Shown piece after piece: positions 49,661 through 60,694 of a DNA stretch of 64,000 bases. The DNA lies in assembly GCF_003574445.1 (NCBI RefSeq), contig NZ_KZ984559.1, positions 222,311 through 286,310 of the forward strand, in the 5' to 3' direction. How positions within the stretch are numbered: position 1 is the stretch's first letter; every line of letters begins with the position of its first letter. The position numbers and the translations under genes were made by a program. The notes under the pieces are model-generated. The model was not told the origin of the DNA and did not search any database. It saw only the letters and a program-made list of their open reading frames with translations. The stretch comes from Streptomyces sp. YIM 130001 (GTDB taxonomy: Bacteria > Actinomycetota > Actinomycetes > Streptomycetales > Streptomycetaceae).

Positions 49661-49705
49661 CACCCGTGCGGGCGGCGAAGTTGAACTGAACCGTCCGCAC
49701 GGGTG
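49661..49705 (+). terminator. Long hairpin terminator
   Basis: CACCCGTGCGGGCGG (49661-49675) pairs with CCGTCCGCACGGGTG (49691-49705), with one G-U pair in RNA, around a 15-nt loop. It lies 60 bp after the hypothetical gene and separates it from the DUF5999 gene. Confidence 0.85.
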
Positions 49706-49861
49706 ATGCGTCCTTACCCGCAGAGGACGAGCTGCCACGAAATCCCTGCGGATCGACGTCCGTGGGGCAACACTGGGACCGACCGACTGATACGGGGGGC
49801 GGTTATGGAAACCGCATCAAGCCGCAGGACACACGTCTCGACGCAGCGAAAGAACACACCC

Positions 49862-50068
49862 ATGTGCCAGCATCAGCCACCCTGCCCCACTGCCGACTCC
49901 GCGGACCGCGAGGCCGCAACGCTCGTCGCGCACCACCCGGAGCAGGGCTGGAGCCTGCTGTGCAACGGTGTCCTGCTCTTCGAGGACACCGGCGAACTCC
50001 TGCCGAACGGCCGGATCATCGCACCGCACCGCCCGCTCGCCGCGGACCGCGTGATGCGCGCCGCCTGA
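49862..50068 (+). CDS. DUF5999 family small protein
   Basis: A 68-residue protein starting MCQHQPPCPTADSADREAA, followed by HHPEQGWSLLCNGVLLFEDT and GELLPNGRIIAPHR. This matches the small Streptomyces family DUF5999 as I recall it. Two cysteine/histidine clusters near the N-terminus (C-X-H, PPCP) and one Cys in LLCNG might bind metal. The function is unknown. An in-frame ATG about 19 codons upstream exists, but the family starts at MCQHQ. A hairpin terminator follows directly. Confidence 0.85.
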   Translation: MCQHQPPCPTADSADREAATLVAHHPEQGWSLLCNGVLLFEDTGELLPNGRIIAPHRPLAADRVMRAA

Positions 50069-50082
50069 CCGCGGCACGACCT

Positions 50083-50117
50083 GGGGCCGGCCCGGAGGAA
50101 TCCTCCGAACCGGCCCC
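50083..50117. terminator. Bidirectional terminator between DUF5999 and gcvP
   Basis: The outer arms GGGGCCGG (50083-50090) and CCGGCCCC (50110-50117) flank an inner palindrome CGGAGGA-A-TCCTCCG (50093-50107). Together they form a long hairpin between the convergent DUF5999 and gcvP stops. Confidence 0.88.
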
Positions 50118-50176
50118 GATGCATGTCGGGCGTCAACTGCCGTGCAGCAGACCCCACCCGTACGGGCTCCCGGAAC

Positions 50177-53062
<2,886 letters not shown>

Positions 53063-53126
53063 TGCGGAGGCCTCCTGGTCGTTCGCGACCTACGAGGGGC
53101 ACCACGGCGCGGGTACCCGGACGGCC

Positions 53127-53332
53127 TCCCCCTCTGTCATCTCAACCTGAGAGCTTCACCGGAAGGCTCCGCGCCATCCGGTTTGCACCGTCGGTGAGAG
53201 CGGGAGCCGTTGACACCCGCTCTGCTTTCCAGAGTGACCTCGTCCGTGCGGTACTGGGGCCTGAGAGATTCCGGGGAGGATTTGCTCCTTCGGCGCCACC
53301 GGTGTTTTCCACCGGAGAGCTCTCCCGCACGG
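53127..53332 (-). ncRNA. Tandem glycine riboswitch (two aptamers) controlling gcvP
   Basis: On the minus strand the leader reads GTGCGGGAGAG at its start (about 53330-53320). It continues with GCGCCGAAGGAGCAA, CCGGAATCTCTCAGG, and GAGGTCACTCTGGAAAG (about 53240-53224). These are the conserved parts of a first glycine aptamer. A second aptamer follows: CTCCCGCTCTCACC, CCGACGGTGCAAACC, GTGAAGCTCTCAGGTTGAG, and ATGACAGAGGG ending near 53127. The two are joined by a short linker, the arrangement of classic glycine riboswitches. About 65 nt separate it from the gcvP start. Glycine binding generally turns the downstream gene on; the expression platform here is not resolved. Confidence 0.95.
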
Positions 53333-53451
53333 GGTCAGCAGCCGTTTGCCAGCCTACCAGCGAGGTCCACGCCGGAACCCTCGAGTGGCCGACGCAGCAG
53401 TTCTGCACTTTCGTAGGGGATACAAGTGAGTTGCGACGTGCTGGAGGGACC

Positions 53452-53838
53452 GTGCAGACGGACATCGACCCGCGCAGTCTGATCGGCCGCAGGGCCTTCG
53501 ACCGGGACGGCACCAAGCTCGGCACCGTCGACGAGATCTATCTCGATGACGCGACGGGCGTGCCCGAATGGGCCGCGATACGCACGGGCCTCTTCAGCCG
53601 GGACGCCTTCGTCCCCCTGGAACCCAGCGACCTCGTGGACGGCGCACTGCGCGTTCCGTTCATCCGCTCCCTGATCCGCGACGCCCCCGACTTCGGCGTG
53701 GGCCGCCACCTCTCCCCCGAGCAGGAACTGCAGCTGTACCGCCACTACGGCATCGACGTCGCGCCTCCCGCCAAGCCGACGCCACCTCCGCCGGACCGCG
53801 ACTTCGGCCGCATCGCAGGCGTCGACGACACCTTCTGA
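53452..53838 (+). CDS. PRC-barrel domain protein
   Basis: A 128-residue protein with a PRC-barrel: LIGRRAFDRDGTKLGTVDEI, then YLDDATGVPEWAAIRTG and a second half LFSRDAFVPLEPSDLVDGAL. The end is a helix plus a proline-rich tail (APPAKPTPPPPDRDFGR). PRC-barrels are small binding modules found in RNA-processing and photosynthetic proteins and in actinobacterial stress proteins. The GTG at 53452 follows GGAGG at about 5 nt. It is divergent from the gcvP riboswitch and convergent with dinB. Confidence 0.85.
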   Translation: MQTDIDPRSLIGRRAFDRDGTKLGTVDEIYLDDATGVPEWAAIRTGLFSRDAFVPLEPSDLVDGALRVPFIRSLIRDAPDFGVGRHLSPEQELQLYRHYGIDVAPPAKPTPPPPDRDFGRIAGVDDTF

Positions 53839-53858
53839 CCGCTCGCGCCGATCCGGCC

Positions 53859-55337
53859 TCACACGGCCGTCGGCGCCCCCGGCTCCTCCTTCGAACCTGT
53901 AGCCGCCTCCTGGCCGCCTTCCTCCGGCCTGCCGGACGCCGGCGTCTGCGCGGCAGCGACCAGCGGGAGCGGCTCCGCGGGAACAAGATCAGGATCCTCC
54001 GTCCGGAAGGTGCGCACCCTCCCCGGCGCCGAGTCAGGCGTCTCGAACCGCACGGTCACCCTGCCGAGCCCACTGCCCTGCACCCACCCGTGCCCGAACT
54101 CCACGTGCCGCACATCCTTCCCGGCCGCCCAGATCCGCAGCGGCTCCTCCGCCGCCACCGGCTCATGCGCCTCGCCCCCCGTGCTCATACCGCCCTCGCC
54201 CTCCGGGCCGACGCCGATCGGCTCCGCCGTCAGCTCCTCCTCCTCCACCACCCCGTCCGCATGCACATGCGCCTGCGCGAACAGGTCCTCCTGCGTGAAG
54301 TCGGCGAGCCCGCTCACCCCCACCCCGAGCAGCCGCACGCCACCCGTCGTATCCACGCTCTCCAGAAGACGCGCCGCCGCCTCCCGCACCACCGCGGGAT
54401 CGTCGGTCGGGCCGCGGAGCGTCTCCGACCTGGTCAGCGTCGAGAAGTCGTAGCGCCGGATCTTCAGGACGACGGTCCGTCCGGAGCGGTCGGCGGCACG
54501 CAGCCGCTGCACGCACCGCTCGGCCAGCCGCCCCACTTCCATCCGGACGCGCACCCGGTCGTGAATGTCGACGTCGAAGGTGTCCTCCACCGACACCGAC
54601 TTGGTGTCCCGCTCCGCCACCACCGGCCGCTCGTCGTGTGCGAGCGACATCGCGTGGAGAGCAGTGCCGTGCGCCTTCCCCAGGAGTCGTACGAGCTCGT
54701 CCGAACCCGCCTCGGCGATCTCCCCGACCGTGGTGATCCCACCGCGCCTGAGATGATCCGCCGTCGCCGGTCCCACCCCGGGCAGCGTACGCACCGGCAT
54801 CGGCGCGATCCGCTCGCGCTCCCTGCCCGCGGGGATCAGCACCAGGCCATCGGGCTTCGCTTCCTCGGAGGCGATCTTGGCGAGCATCTTGCAGGTGGCC
54901 AGGCCTACCGATCCGGTCAGCCCCGTGACCTCCCGTATCTGCGCCCGCAGGCGCCGTCCGGCCGCCCGAGCCGAGGCCTCGTCCGAGGCCGTACCGCCCG
55001 CCTCCAGGTCCACGAACGCCTCGTCCAGACTCAGCGGCTCCACCAGCGGCGACAACGCACCGAGCAGTTCCATCACCTGCTCGCTGATGTCCCGGTAGAG
55101 ACCGAACCTCGGGACCAGATAGGCCGCATTCGGCGCCAGCCGCCGCGCCTGCGCCATCGGCATCGCCGAATGCACTCCGAAGCGCCGGGCCTCGTACGAA
55201 GCGGTGGAAACGACACCACGGGGCCCGAGCCCACCGACCACGACCGCCTTGCCACGCAGGCTCGGCTTGGACGCCTGCTCCGCAGCGGCGAAGAAGGCGT
55301 CCATGTCGAGGTGAAGAATCGTAGGGACCGCTCTCAC
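53859..55337 (-). CDS. dinB: DNA polymerase IV (Y family), with C-terminal extension
   Basis: A 492-residue translesion polymerase. Metal-binding residues are in ILHLDMDAFFAAAEQ and PLSLDEAFVDLE; the steric region GVVSTASYEARRFGVHSAMP and the helix-hairpin-helix RTLPGVGPATADHLRRGGI also fit. The little-finger domain ends at about residue 360. The remaining 130 residues are an extension (AEPIGVGPEGEGG, then RIWAAGKDVRHVEFGHGWVQ) seen in Streptomyces DinB proteins, ending in a disordered tail rather than an obvious clamp-binding motif. It copies past damaged bases with low fidelity. Convergent with the PRC-barrel gene. Confidence 0.95.
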   Translation of the reverse strand: MRAVPTILHLDMDAFFAAAEQASKPSLRGKAVVVGGLGPRGVVSTASYEARRFGVHSAMPMAQARRLAPNAAYLVPRFGLYRDISEQVMELLGALSPLVEPLSLDEAFVDLEAGGTASDEASARAAGRRLRAQIREVTGLTGSVGLATCKMLAKIASEEAKPDGLVLIPAGRERERIAPMPVRTLPGVGPATADHLRRGGITTVGEIAEAGSDELVRLLGKAHGTALHAMSLAHDERPVVAERDTKSVSVEDTFDVDIHDRVRVRMEVGRLAERCVQRLRAADRSGRTVVLKIRRYDFSTLTRSETLRGPTDDPAVVREAAARLLESVDTTGGVRLLGVGVSGLADFTQEDLFAQAHVHADGVVEEEELTAEPIGVGPEGEGGMSTGGEAHEPVAAEEPLRIWAAGKDVRHVEFGHGWVQGSGLGRVTVRFETPDSAPGRVRTFRTEDPDLVPAEPLPLVAAAQTPASGRPEEGGQEAATGSKEEPGAPTAV

Positions 55338-55398
55338 ACCATCGATGCTGCCCTACGCCACTGACAATCAGCCGCCGACGGGGCCCGCCCGCCGGTGC

Positions 55399-56007
55399 TC
55401 AGACCGCCCGGTTGCGACGCCGCGCCAACTCGTCCGCAGGGTGGTTCCCGATCAGCGTCTCTCCGGTGTCCACCCGCTCGCCGTGAAGCTGCGACACCGC
55501 CGCCTCTACGTCCCGGCACACCACGCCCACCGCGATCCCGAAGACCCCCTGTCCCCCCTGCAGCAGGCCGACCACCTCGTCGGGCGAGGTGCACTCGTAC
55601 ACCGTGGCACCGTCGCTCATCAGCGTCATCCGCTCAAGATCGACGAACTCGCGGTCCCGCAGGTACTGAACGGCCGTACGGATGTTCTGCAGCGAGACCC
55701 CGGTGTCGAGGAAGCGCTTCACGATCTTCAGCACCACGACGTCCCGAAAGCTGTACAGACGCTGCGAGCCCGCCCCCTGGGCCGAACGAACGCTCGGCTC
55801 CACAAGGCCGGTACGCGCCCAGTAGTCGAGCTGCCGATAAGTGATCCCCGCCGCCGCGCACGCTGTCGGCCCGCGGTACCCGACCCGGTCGGACGTAGTC
55901 CCGGCACCCGCCTGCACATCGGCCGGCCGCATCGGAACCTGCCCGGCCGCGCCACTGTGCATCGGATACGGACCGCCCGCCGCCGAACCGTCGCCGCTGC
56001 TTCTCAC
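55399..56007 (-). CDS. MerR family transcriptional regulator
   Basis: A 202-residue MerR-type protein. The winged helix is TACAAAGITYRQLDYWARTG followed by LVEPSVRSAQGAGSQRLYSF, then VVVLKIVKRFLDTGVSLQNI. The C-terminal part (VYECTSPDEVVGLLQGGQGV) replaces the usual effector domain. The GTG at 56007 has GGAGGG at about 5 nt. In actinobacteria this gene sits in the conserved cluster with the bifunctional nuclease and FtsR genes, as here. The 170-bp gap to the nuclease gene suggests its own promoter. The target is unknown. Confidence 0.9.
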   Translation of the reverse strand: MRSSGDGSAAGGPYPMHSGAAGQVPMRPADVQAGAGTTSDRVGYRGPTACAAAGITYRQLDYWARTGLVEPSVRSAQGAGSQRLYSFRDVVVLKIVKRFLDTGVSLQNIRTAVQYLRDREFVDLERMTLMSDGATVYECTSPDEVVGLLQGGQGVFGIAVGVVCRDVEAAVSQLHGERVDTGETLIGNHPADELARRRNRAV

Positions 56008-56177
56008 GCCGACCCTCCGTCCTTGACCTGCCTTCTCGAAGGTAGGGAGTACCCAGGAGCACGTCAACGAACGCCACACTCGCCACGCCGGGTGATAATC
56101 ACCCCGAAACGGGTTTCCCGGGCAAGTTGGCTGGGAATGGCTGACCGAATGGCCAGAAGCAGGCCATCGGCCACCGG

Positions 56178-56651
56178 TCACTGACTGTTGGTACCGAAGT
56201 CCTCGGGTGAGATCTGGTCGAGGAACTCGCGGAACTTCTCCACCTCGTCCTCCTGCTCGTCGGGAATCGCGATACCGGCGTCGTCGAGCACACCGTCACT
56301 GCCGTAGATCGGCGTCCCGGTGCGCAGGGCGAGCGCTATGGCGTCGGACGGACGGGCACTCACTTCCACGCCGCTGGCGAAGACCAGGTCCGCATAGAAG
56401 ACCCCGTCCCGCAGATCCGTGATGCGCACCTCGGTGAGCTCCTGGCCCACAGCCTCCAGCACGTCCTTGAAAAGGTCGTGCGTGAGCGGCCTCGCAGGCT
56501 CCATGCCCTGCTGCGCGAAAGCGATCGCCGTCGCCTCACCTGGTCCGATCCAGATGGGAAGGTACCGGTCACCTCCCACTTCACGCAGGAGCACGATCGG
56601 TTGGTTGGAGGGCATTTCGACCCGGACACCGACAACATCGAGCTCATTCAC
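56178..56651 (-). CDS. Bifunctional nuclease family protein (DUF151)
   Basis: A 157-residue BFN/DUF151 protein. Hallmarks are VVGVRVEMPSNQPIVLLREV, then LPIWIGPGEATAIAFAQQG, and VEVSARPSDAIALALRTGTP. Plant and some bacterial members cut RNA and DNA; the actinobacterial function is not settled. GTG start at 56651, without a strong ribosome binding site. The last 30 residues are acidic. It lies between two MerR-type genes in the conserved FHA/FtsR cluster. Confidence 0.92.
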   Translation of the reverse strand: MNELDVVGVRVEMPSNQPIVLLREVGGDRYLPIWIGPGEATAIAFAQQGMEPARPLTHDLFKDVLEAVGQELTEVRITDLRDGVFYADLVFASGVEVSARPSDAIALALRTGTPIYGSDGVLDDAGIAIPDEQEDEVEKFREFLDQISPEDFGTNSQ

Positions 56652-56704
56652 ACAGCAACCCTAGGACCTGCCCGGCTGGTTTGGGTAGTCGGGCACCCGT
56701 CCAG

Positions 56705-57442
56705 TCAGGGCAACCGCACTTTGAGTGCCACCTGAACCAGGGCTGCGTGCAGCTCCACGGTCAGCCGTGCCAGCTCCTTCGTACGCTCCTCCGCGGCCGC
56801 CCGGGTCTTCGGATTCCGGTGCCGGCGCAGTGCTCCGACCAGCTGGTCCACGAGGAGCGCCTCACGGTCCGCGGAGCCCTTCATGGCACGCAGATGCCGC
56901 GGTTCGATACCGAGACCGCCGAGCGCGGCGAGCAGCTTCGCGACCTCGACGCATTCCCTGGGATACCCGCCCCCGGACGCCGGAGCGAGGAGTCCGTACG
57001 ACTCCCACTCCGCGAGCTCCGACTCCTCCACCTGCGCCGCGGCGAGCAACTCCGACCGCCCGACGAGCGCAACCGTGCGCCCACCCGTCCCGGCGGAGTC
57101 ACCGTCCCCCGGCTGCCGGCGCTCAGGAACGGACGGCACGGCGGCCTCACCTCGCTCCACGGCCACCAGGTGCTCCCTGATGACCTTGAGCGGCAGATAG
57201 TGGTCACGCTGCATCCGCAGGACCTGAGCGAGCCGCTCGACGTCCTCAGGACTGAACTTCCGGTACCCGGAGGGTGTCCGCACCGGCTCGACCAGGCCTT
57301 CGGACTCCAGGAAACGGATCTTGGAGATGGTCACTTCGGGGAATTCGTCACGCAGCAGATTCAGCGCGGTGCCGATGCTCATCAGCCGGCTCTCCGCAGT
57401 GGCGGCGCCCTGTCCGGCGCCGCCCCTCGGTGTATGAAGCAT
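56705..57442 (-). CDS. ftsR: MerR-type regulator FtsR
   Basis: A 245-residue regulator. The winged helix is MSIGTALNLLRDEFPEVTIS followed by KIRFLESEGLVEPVRTPSGY and RKFSPEDVERLAQVLRMQRD. This MSIG(T/V)AL...FP.VTISKIRFLE pattern and the place directly after the FHA gene identify the FtsR orthologue, described in corynebacteria and mycobacteria as controlling ftsZ expression and cell growth. The ATG at 57442 has GGGAAGG upstream; a second ATG at 57382 begins the conserved part. The gap to the FHA stop is 45 bp, so the two are likely co-transcribed. Confidence 0.9.
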   Translation of the reverse strand: MLHTPRGGAGQGAATAESRLMSIGTALNLLRDEFPEVTISKIRFLESEGLVEPVRTPSGYRKFSPEDVERLAQVLRMQRDHYLPLKVIREHLVAVERGEAAVPSVPERRQPGDGDSAGTGGRTVALVGRSELLAAAQVEESELAEWESYGLLAPASGGGYPRECVEVAKLLAALGGLGIEPRHLRAMKGSADREALLVDQLVGALRRHRNPKTRAAAEERTKELARLTVELHAALVQVALKVRLP

Positions 57443-57487
57443 GGACCTTCCCTGGGGGCGCGCCCCCGGACAGAGTCCGGGGGACGG

Positions 57488-58327
57488 TCAGATGCTCCGC
57501 TGGCTCGCGTAGAAGACCAGCCGGTACTTGCCGATCTGCACCTCGTCGCCGTTCGCCAGCGGGACGGAATCGATCCGCTCACGGTTCACGTACGTGCCGT
57601 TGAGGCTGCCGACGTCGGCCACCGTGAACTCGCCGTCCGCACCGCGACGGAACTCCACATGACGCCGTGACACGGTCACGTCGTCGAGGAGGATGTCGCT
57701 CTGGGCGTGCCTGCCCACCGTCGTCAGCTCACCGTCGAGGAGGAACCTGCTGCCCGAGTTCGGGCCGCGGCGCACCACCAGGAGGGCAGAACTCGGAGGC
57801 AGGGCATCCACGGCCGCCTGGGCCTCTGGGGAGAGCGTGGGGATCGGCGTCTGGCCGGTGACTTCGGCGTCGTAGGCCTCGAGGCCCGAGATGGAGATCG
57901 TCGACGTGGTCTCGGAGGGACGCTCGCCTGGAGCTCCGGCGCGCAAGGGCGCACCGCAGTTGGAGCAGAAGCGGCTCGCCTCTGCATTGCGGTTGCCACA
58001 CCTCGTACACACCAGGGCCGACATGGACGGGTCCTCCTGCCGCGGATGCCCAGCGGGGGCATTGGATTCGTACGGGTCGGGGGTCAACCCTCCACCCGTA
58101 CTTGAGGTTGACGGTTCTCCGAAACCTATGCGGCCGGATGCGGCAGGGTCAACAGACGACGCGCCCGGTCCACCCGAATTGTCACCACCAGGGCCTGCGA
58201 CCTCGTCCCGGAAGAGGGGGCGCTCCCCCTGACCCTCGGCATCCGTCTGACGCGGCGCACGATGCCTGGCGGAACCCTCGCCGTCCTGGCGGGAGCTCTT
58301 GCCGAACAACTTCGCAAACAACTTCAC
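57488..58327 (-). CDS. FHA domain protein with zinc ribbon (GarA/OdhI-like)
   Basis: About 279 residues. Residues 1-100 are disordered. A zinc ribbon follows: CTRCGNRNAEASRFCSNCG (C-X2-C...C-X2-C). The segment SETTSTISISGLEAYD contains the ETT phospho-site known in GarA/OdhI, targets of PknB/PknG-type kinases. The FHA domain is at the end: VGRHAQSDILLDDVTVSRRH and VGSLNGTYVNRERID. GarA/OdhI binds and inhibits 2-oxoglutarate dehydrogenase unless phosphorylated. The GTG at 58327 has AAGGGG; an ATG at 58024 with AGGAGG at 8 nt could give a shorter form starting at the zinc ribbon. First gene of the ftsR unit. Confidence 0.92.
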   Translation of the reverse strand: MKLFAKLFGKSSRQDGEGSARHRAPRQTDAEGQGERPLFRDEVAGPGGDNSGGPGASSVDPAASGRIGFGEPSTSSTGGGLTPDPYESNAPAGHPRQEDPSMSALVCTRCGNRNAEASRFCSNCGAPLRAGAPGERPSETTSTISISGLEAYDAEVTGQTPIPTLSPEAQAAVDALPPSSALLVVRRGPNSGSRFLLDGELTTVGRHAQSDILLDDVTVSRRHVEFRRGADGEFTVADVGSLNGTYVNRERIDSVPLANGDEVQIGKYRLVFYASQRSI

Positions 58328-58517
58328 GGGCGATTCCCCTTGACCGAAACAGACCCGCCCGTGGGGCAGGACGAACCCTGAACACTCTCGCCGGCCGAAC
58401 CGGACACCCTCACAACGTCCGCGTCCACCTGACAGTTTCCATCACGCACCAGCAGTCCGGTGCCCCGACCCCCCGCAAGCTCCCGCTCCCACGCCGGAAG
58501 TCTCCTACGATCCGTCC

Positions 58518-59378
58518 TCACTGGGCGGACGACCGAGCGTAGTCAGGACGATTCGCCCGTCGCAAGGCATCCACGACGATCTTCTCGTCACGTGTGACCG
58601 ACACCGTGGCCTGCTCCTTCTCCAGGGTCTGCACCACGCCGCCCGGGATGTTGAGCGCCGGCTCCAGGTCCTTCGGCTTGCCGATGACTTTGAACCGGTA
58701 CGGGGACCCGACCTTGCGTCCGTCGATGCGCACCCCGCCCTCGGTGTCCGTGAAGTAGGTACCGGCGACGACCCGCACATCGTTGATCTGGATCGCCTCC
58801 GCGCCCGCCGCACGCAGCTCCTGGATCGCGTCGAGGAGCATGTCCGCCTCCACCTTGCCCCCCGCATCCGCGATGGTCAGGCTTATCCCGGGGCCTTCCG
58901 CAGCCACCGTGCCCGCCAGCACGCCCAGTTGGCTCTCCTTCTCCTTCGTCTGCTTACGCGCCTCTTCCGCTTGGTCCGAGCTGTTCTCCAGCTCGGTCCG
59001 CTGGTCGTCGAGACGTCGCTTCTCGTCCTCAAGACGCTGAGTCCGCCCGTCGAGTTCATCGAGGATGCGGACCAAGTCCTCCTGGCGTGCGCCGCGCAGA
59101 GCACTGCCCTCGCTGTTGGACCGCACCTGGATGGCAAGACCGAGGCCCAGCACGAACAGCAGAAGGGCCACGATCAGCTGCGCCCGCGTGACACGGGGCG
59201 GCCACAGACTCTGCCCCAGGCGCTGTCGCCCGGTGATCTTCTTCTCCTCCGACCGGTCCGGCTGTGCCTGCTCGTCAGGCTCCGGATCGGGCTGCGGCGG
59301 CGGCAACGGCTGACGCCGCTCGATCGGCGGCTCGCCCGCGCCAGGCCCGTCCCCTGCAGGCTTGTCCTCGCTGCTCAT
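58518..59378 (-). CDS. DUF881 membrane protein
   Basis: A 286-residue protein. The first 75 residues are charged and Pro/Gln-rich in the cytoplasm. One membrane span follows (AQLIVALLLFVLGLGLAIQV), then a coiled coil (LDELDGRTQRLEDEKRRLDD onward). The extracytoplasmic DUF881 domain has GPGISLTIADAGGKVEADML and AEAIQINDVRVVAGTYF. Its start is 4 bp after the stop of the sbp gene. DUF881-sbp-DUF881 triplets are conserved near division and cell-wall genes in actinobacteria and are thought to form a membrane complex. Confidence 0.92.
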   Translation of the reverse strand: MSSEDKPAGDGPGAGEPPIERRQPLPPPQPDPEPDEQAQPDRSEEKKITGRQRLGQSLWPPRVTRAQLIVALLLFVLGLGLAIQVRSNSEGSALRGARQEDLVRILDELDGRTQRLEDEKRRLDDQRTELENSSDQAEEARKQTKEKESQLGVLAGTVAAEGPGISLTIADAGGKVEADMLLDAIQELRAAGAEAIQINDVRVVAGTYFTDTEGGVRIDGRKVGSPYRFKVIGKPKDLEPALNIPGGVVQTLEKEQATVSVTRDEKIVVDALRRANRPDYARSSAQ

Positions 59379-59382
59379 CGCC

Positions 59383-59715
59383 TCACGCCCGGAACACGTG
59401 CCGACGGATGGCCGCGGCGTTCGAGAAGATCCGGATACCGAGAACGACCACAACGCCCGTGGACAGCTGCGACCCCACCCCCAGCTTGTCCCCGAGGAAT
59501 ACGATCAGCGCCGCCACCACCACGTTGGAGAGGAAGGAGACGACGAAGACCTTGTCGTCGAAGATGCCGTCGAGCATCGCGCGCAGCCCTCCGAACACCG
59601 CGTCGAGCGCGGCCACCACAGCGATCGGAAGATACGGCTCGACCACTGCGGGAACCTCGGGCCGGACGAACAGCCCGACCACCACCCCCACCACGAGGCC
59701 CAGTACGGCGATCAC
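59383..59715 (-). CDS. sbp: Small basic membrane protein (sbp family)
   Basis: A 110-residue protein with three membrane spans: MIAVLGLVVGVVVGLFVRPE, FVVSFLSNVVVAALIVFLGD and LSTGVVVVLGIRIFSNAAAI. The region YLPIAVVAALDAVFGGLRAM between spans 1 and 2 is the family hallmark, as is the basic C-terminus RRHVFRA. It overlaps the upstream DUF881 gene by 4 bp and is followed 4 bp later by another DUF881 gene, so the three are translationally coupled. Confidence 0.95.
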   Translation of the reverse strand: MIAVLGLVVGVVVGLFVRPEVPAVVEPYLPIAVVAALDAVFGGLRAMLDGIFDDKVFVVSFLSNVVVAALIVFLGDKLGVGSQLSTGVVVVLGIRIFSNAAAIRRHVFRA

Positions 59716-60599
59716 GATGTGCCCTCTCCTGCTCGCGGCTCCGCGTTGCGCACGGCCAGACTCGGCGCGGCCGGGAGCCGTAGATCCTTTTCGACCGACA
59801 TGGCGGTCCTGATACCGAAGTTCTCCTGCAGAGCGTTCAGATACCGGCCGTCTGCACTGTCCTTGAACTTGCTGTTCATCCGACCGCCGTTCCCCACCGC
59901 GAGAACCGTGTACGGAGGCACCAGCGGGCGGTTGTCGACGAGTATGGCGTCTCCCGCCGCCCTGATCGCCGAGAGCGAGGTGAGGCGCTGCCCATTGATG
60001 GAGATCGCCTCCGCGCCCGTCTGCCAGAGTCCGTTCACGATGTGCTGCATATCGCGGTCCCGCAGCCGCCCGTTGTCCGAGAAGTCCGAGCTCTCCCGCG
60101 GGCCACCTCCCGACGACGCGCTCCCCGAAGCGTCGTCCACGACCAGCTTGACTCCCGGTCCGGTCACCTCGGTGGCGCCGGACAACAGGGCCACCAGCGC
60201 AGCCTTGTCACCACCGTGCTCCCGCAGGGCTTCCTGCTGCCGCCGGCCCACGTCGGCACGCAGCTCGTCCACCTGGTCCTCGATCCGGTCCGCGGCGTCC
60301 GTCTCCCGCTCGATCCGGTCGATCAGTTCCTCGCGCTCCTTGGCCACCGCCGGCGCTTCCTCACGCGCCTGGGCCGCTCCGACCGTCACCACCAGGGCGG
60401 CGAGCACGAGACCGGCCGCCAGGCCGAGCTTGGCCCGCAAGGTCCGGGGCAATCCGCTCTGCCCCTGCGCCTCCCGGCGCTCGGCCGCCTCGGCGTAACC
60501 GTCATCGAGGCTGTGGTCCATCACATTGGTCAGCAGCGACATCGAAGCATCAGGGCGCGCTGCTGCGCGGGTGCTCCGCTCGGGGGGCTGCTGCGACAT
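59712..60599 (-). CDS. DUF881 membrane protein
   Basis: About 295 residues. A cytoplasmic N-terminus with the conserved DASMSLLTNVMDHSLDDGYA is followed by one membrane span (LGLAAGLVLAALVVTVGAAQ). A coiled coil follows (EREELIDRIERETDAADRIE), then the DUF881 domain (GPGVKLVVDDASGSASSGGG, AEAISINGQRLTSLSAIRAA). ATG codons at 60608 and 60599 compete; neither has a clear ribosome binding site, and I prefer 60599 (MSQQPPE). First of the coupled DUF881-sbp-DUF881 set. Confidence 0.9.
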   Translation of the reverse strand: MSQQPPERSTRAAARPDASMSLLTNVMDHSLDDGYAEAAERREAQGQSGLPRTLRAKLGLAAGLVLAALVVTVGAAQAREEAPAVAKEREELIDRIERETDAADRIEDQVDELRADVGRRQQEALREHGGDKAALVALLSGATEVTGPGVKLVVDDASGSASSGGGPRESSDFSDNGRLRDRDMQHIVNGLWQTGAEAISINGQRLTSLSAIRAAGDAILVDNRPLVPPYTVLAVGNGGRMNSKFKDSADGRYLNALQENFGIRTAMSVEKDLRLPAAPSLAVRNAEPRAGEGTS

Positions 60600-60694
60600 G
60601 CCGCACATCGTCGCACGTGCCGGTCACTACCTCCGAACGGCCCCATCGGCGCGCCGGGCAGCGGCGGTTGACCTCGCTGCCCGGCGTACCGCGG

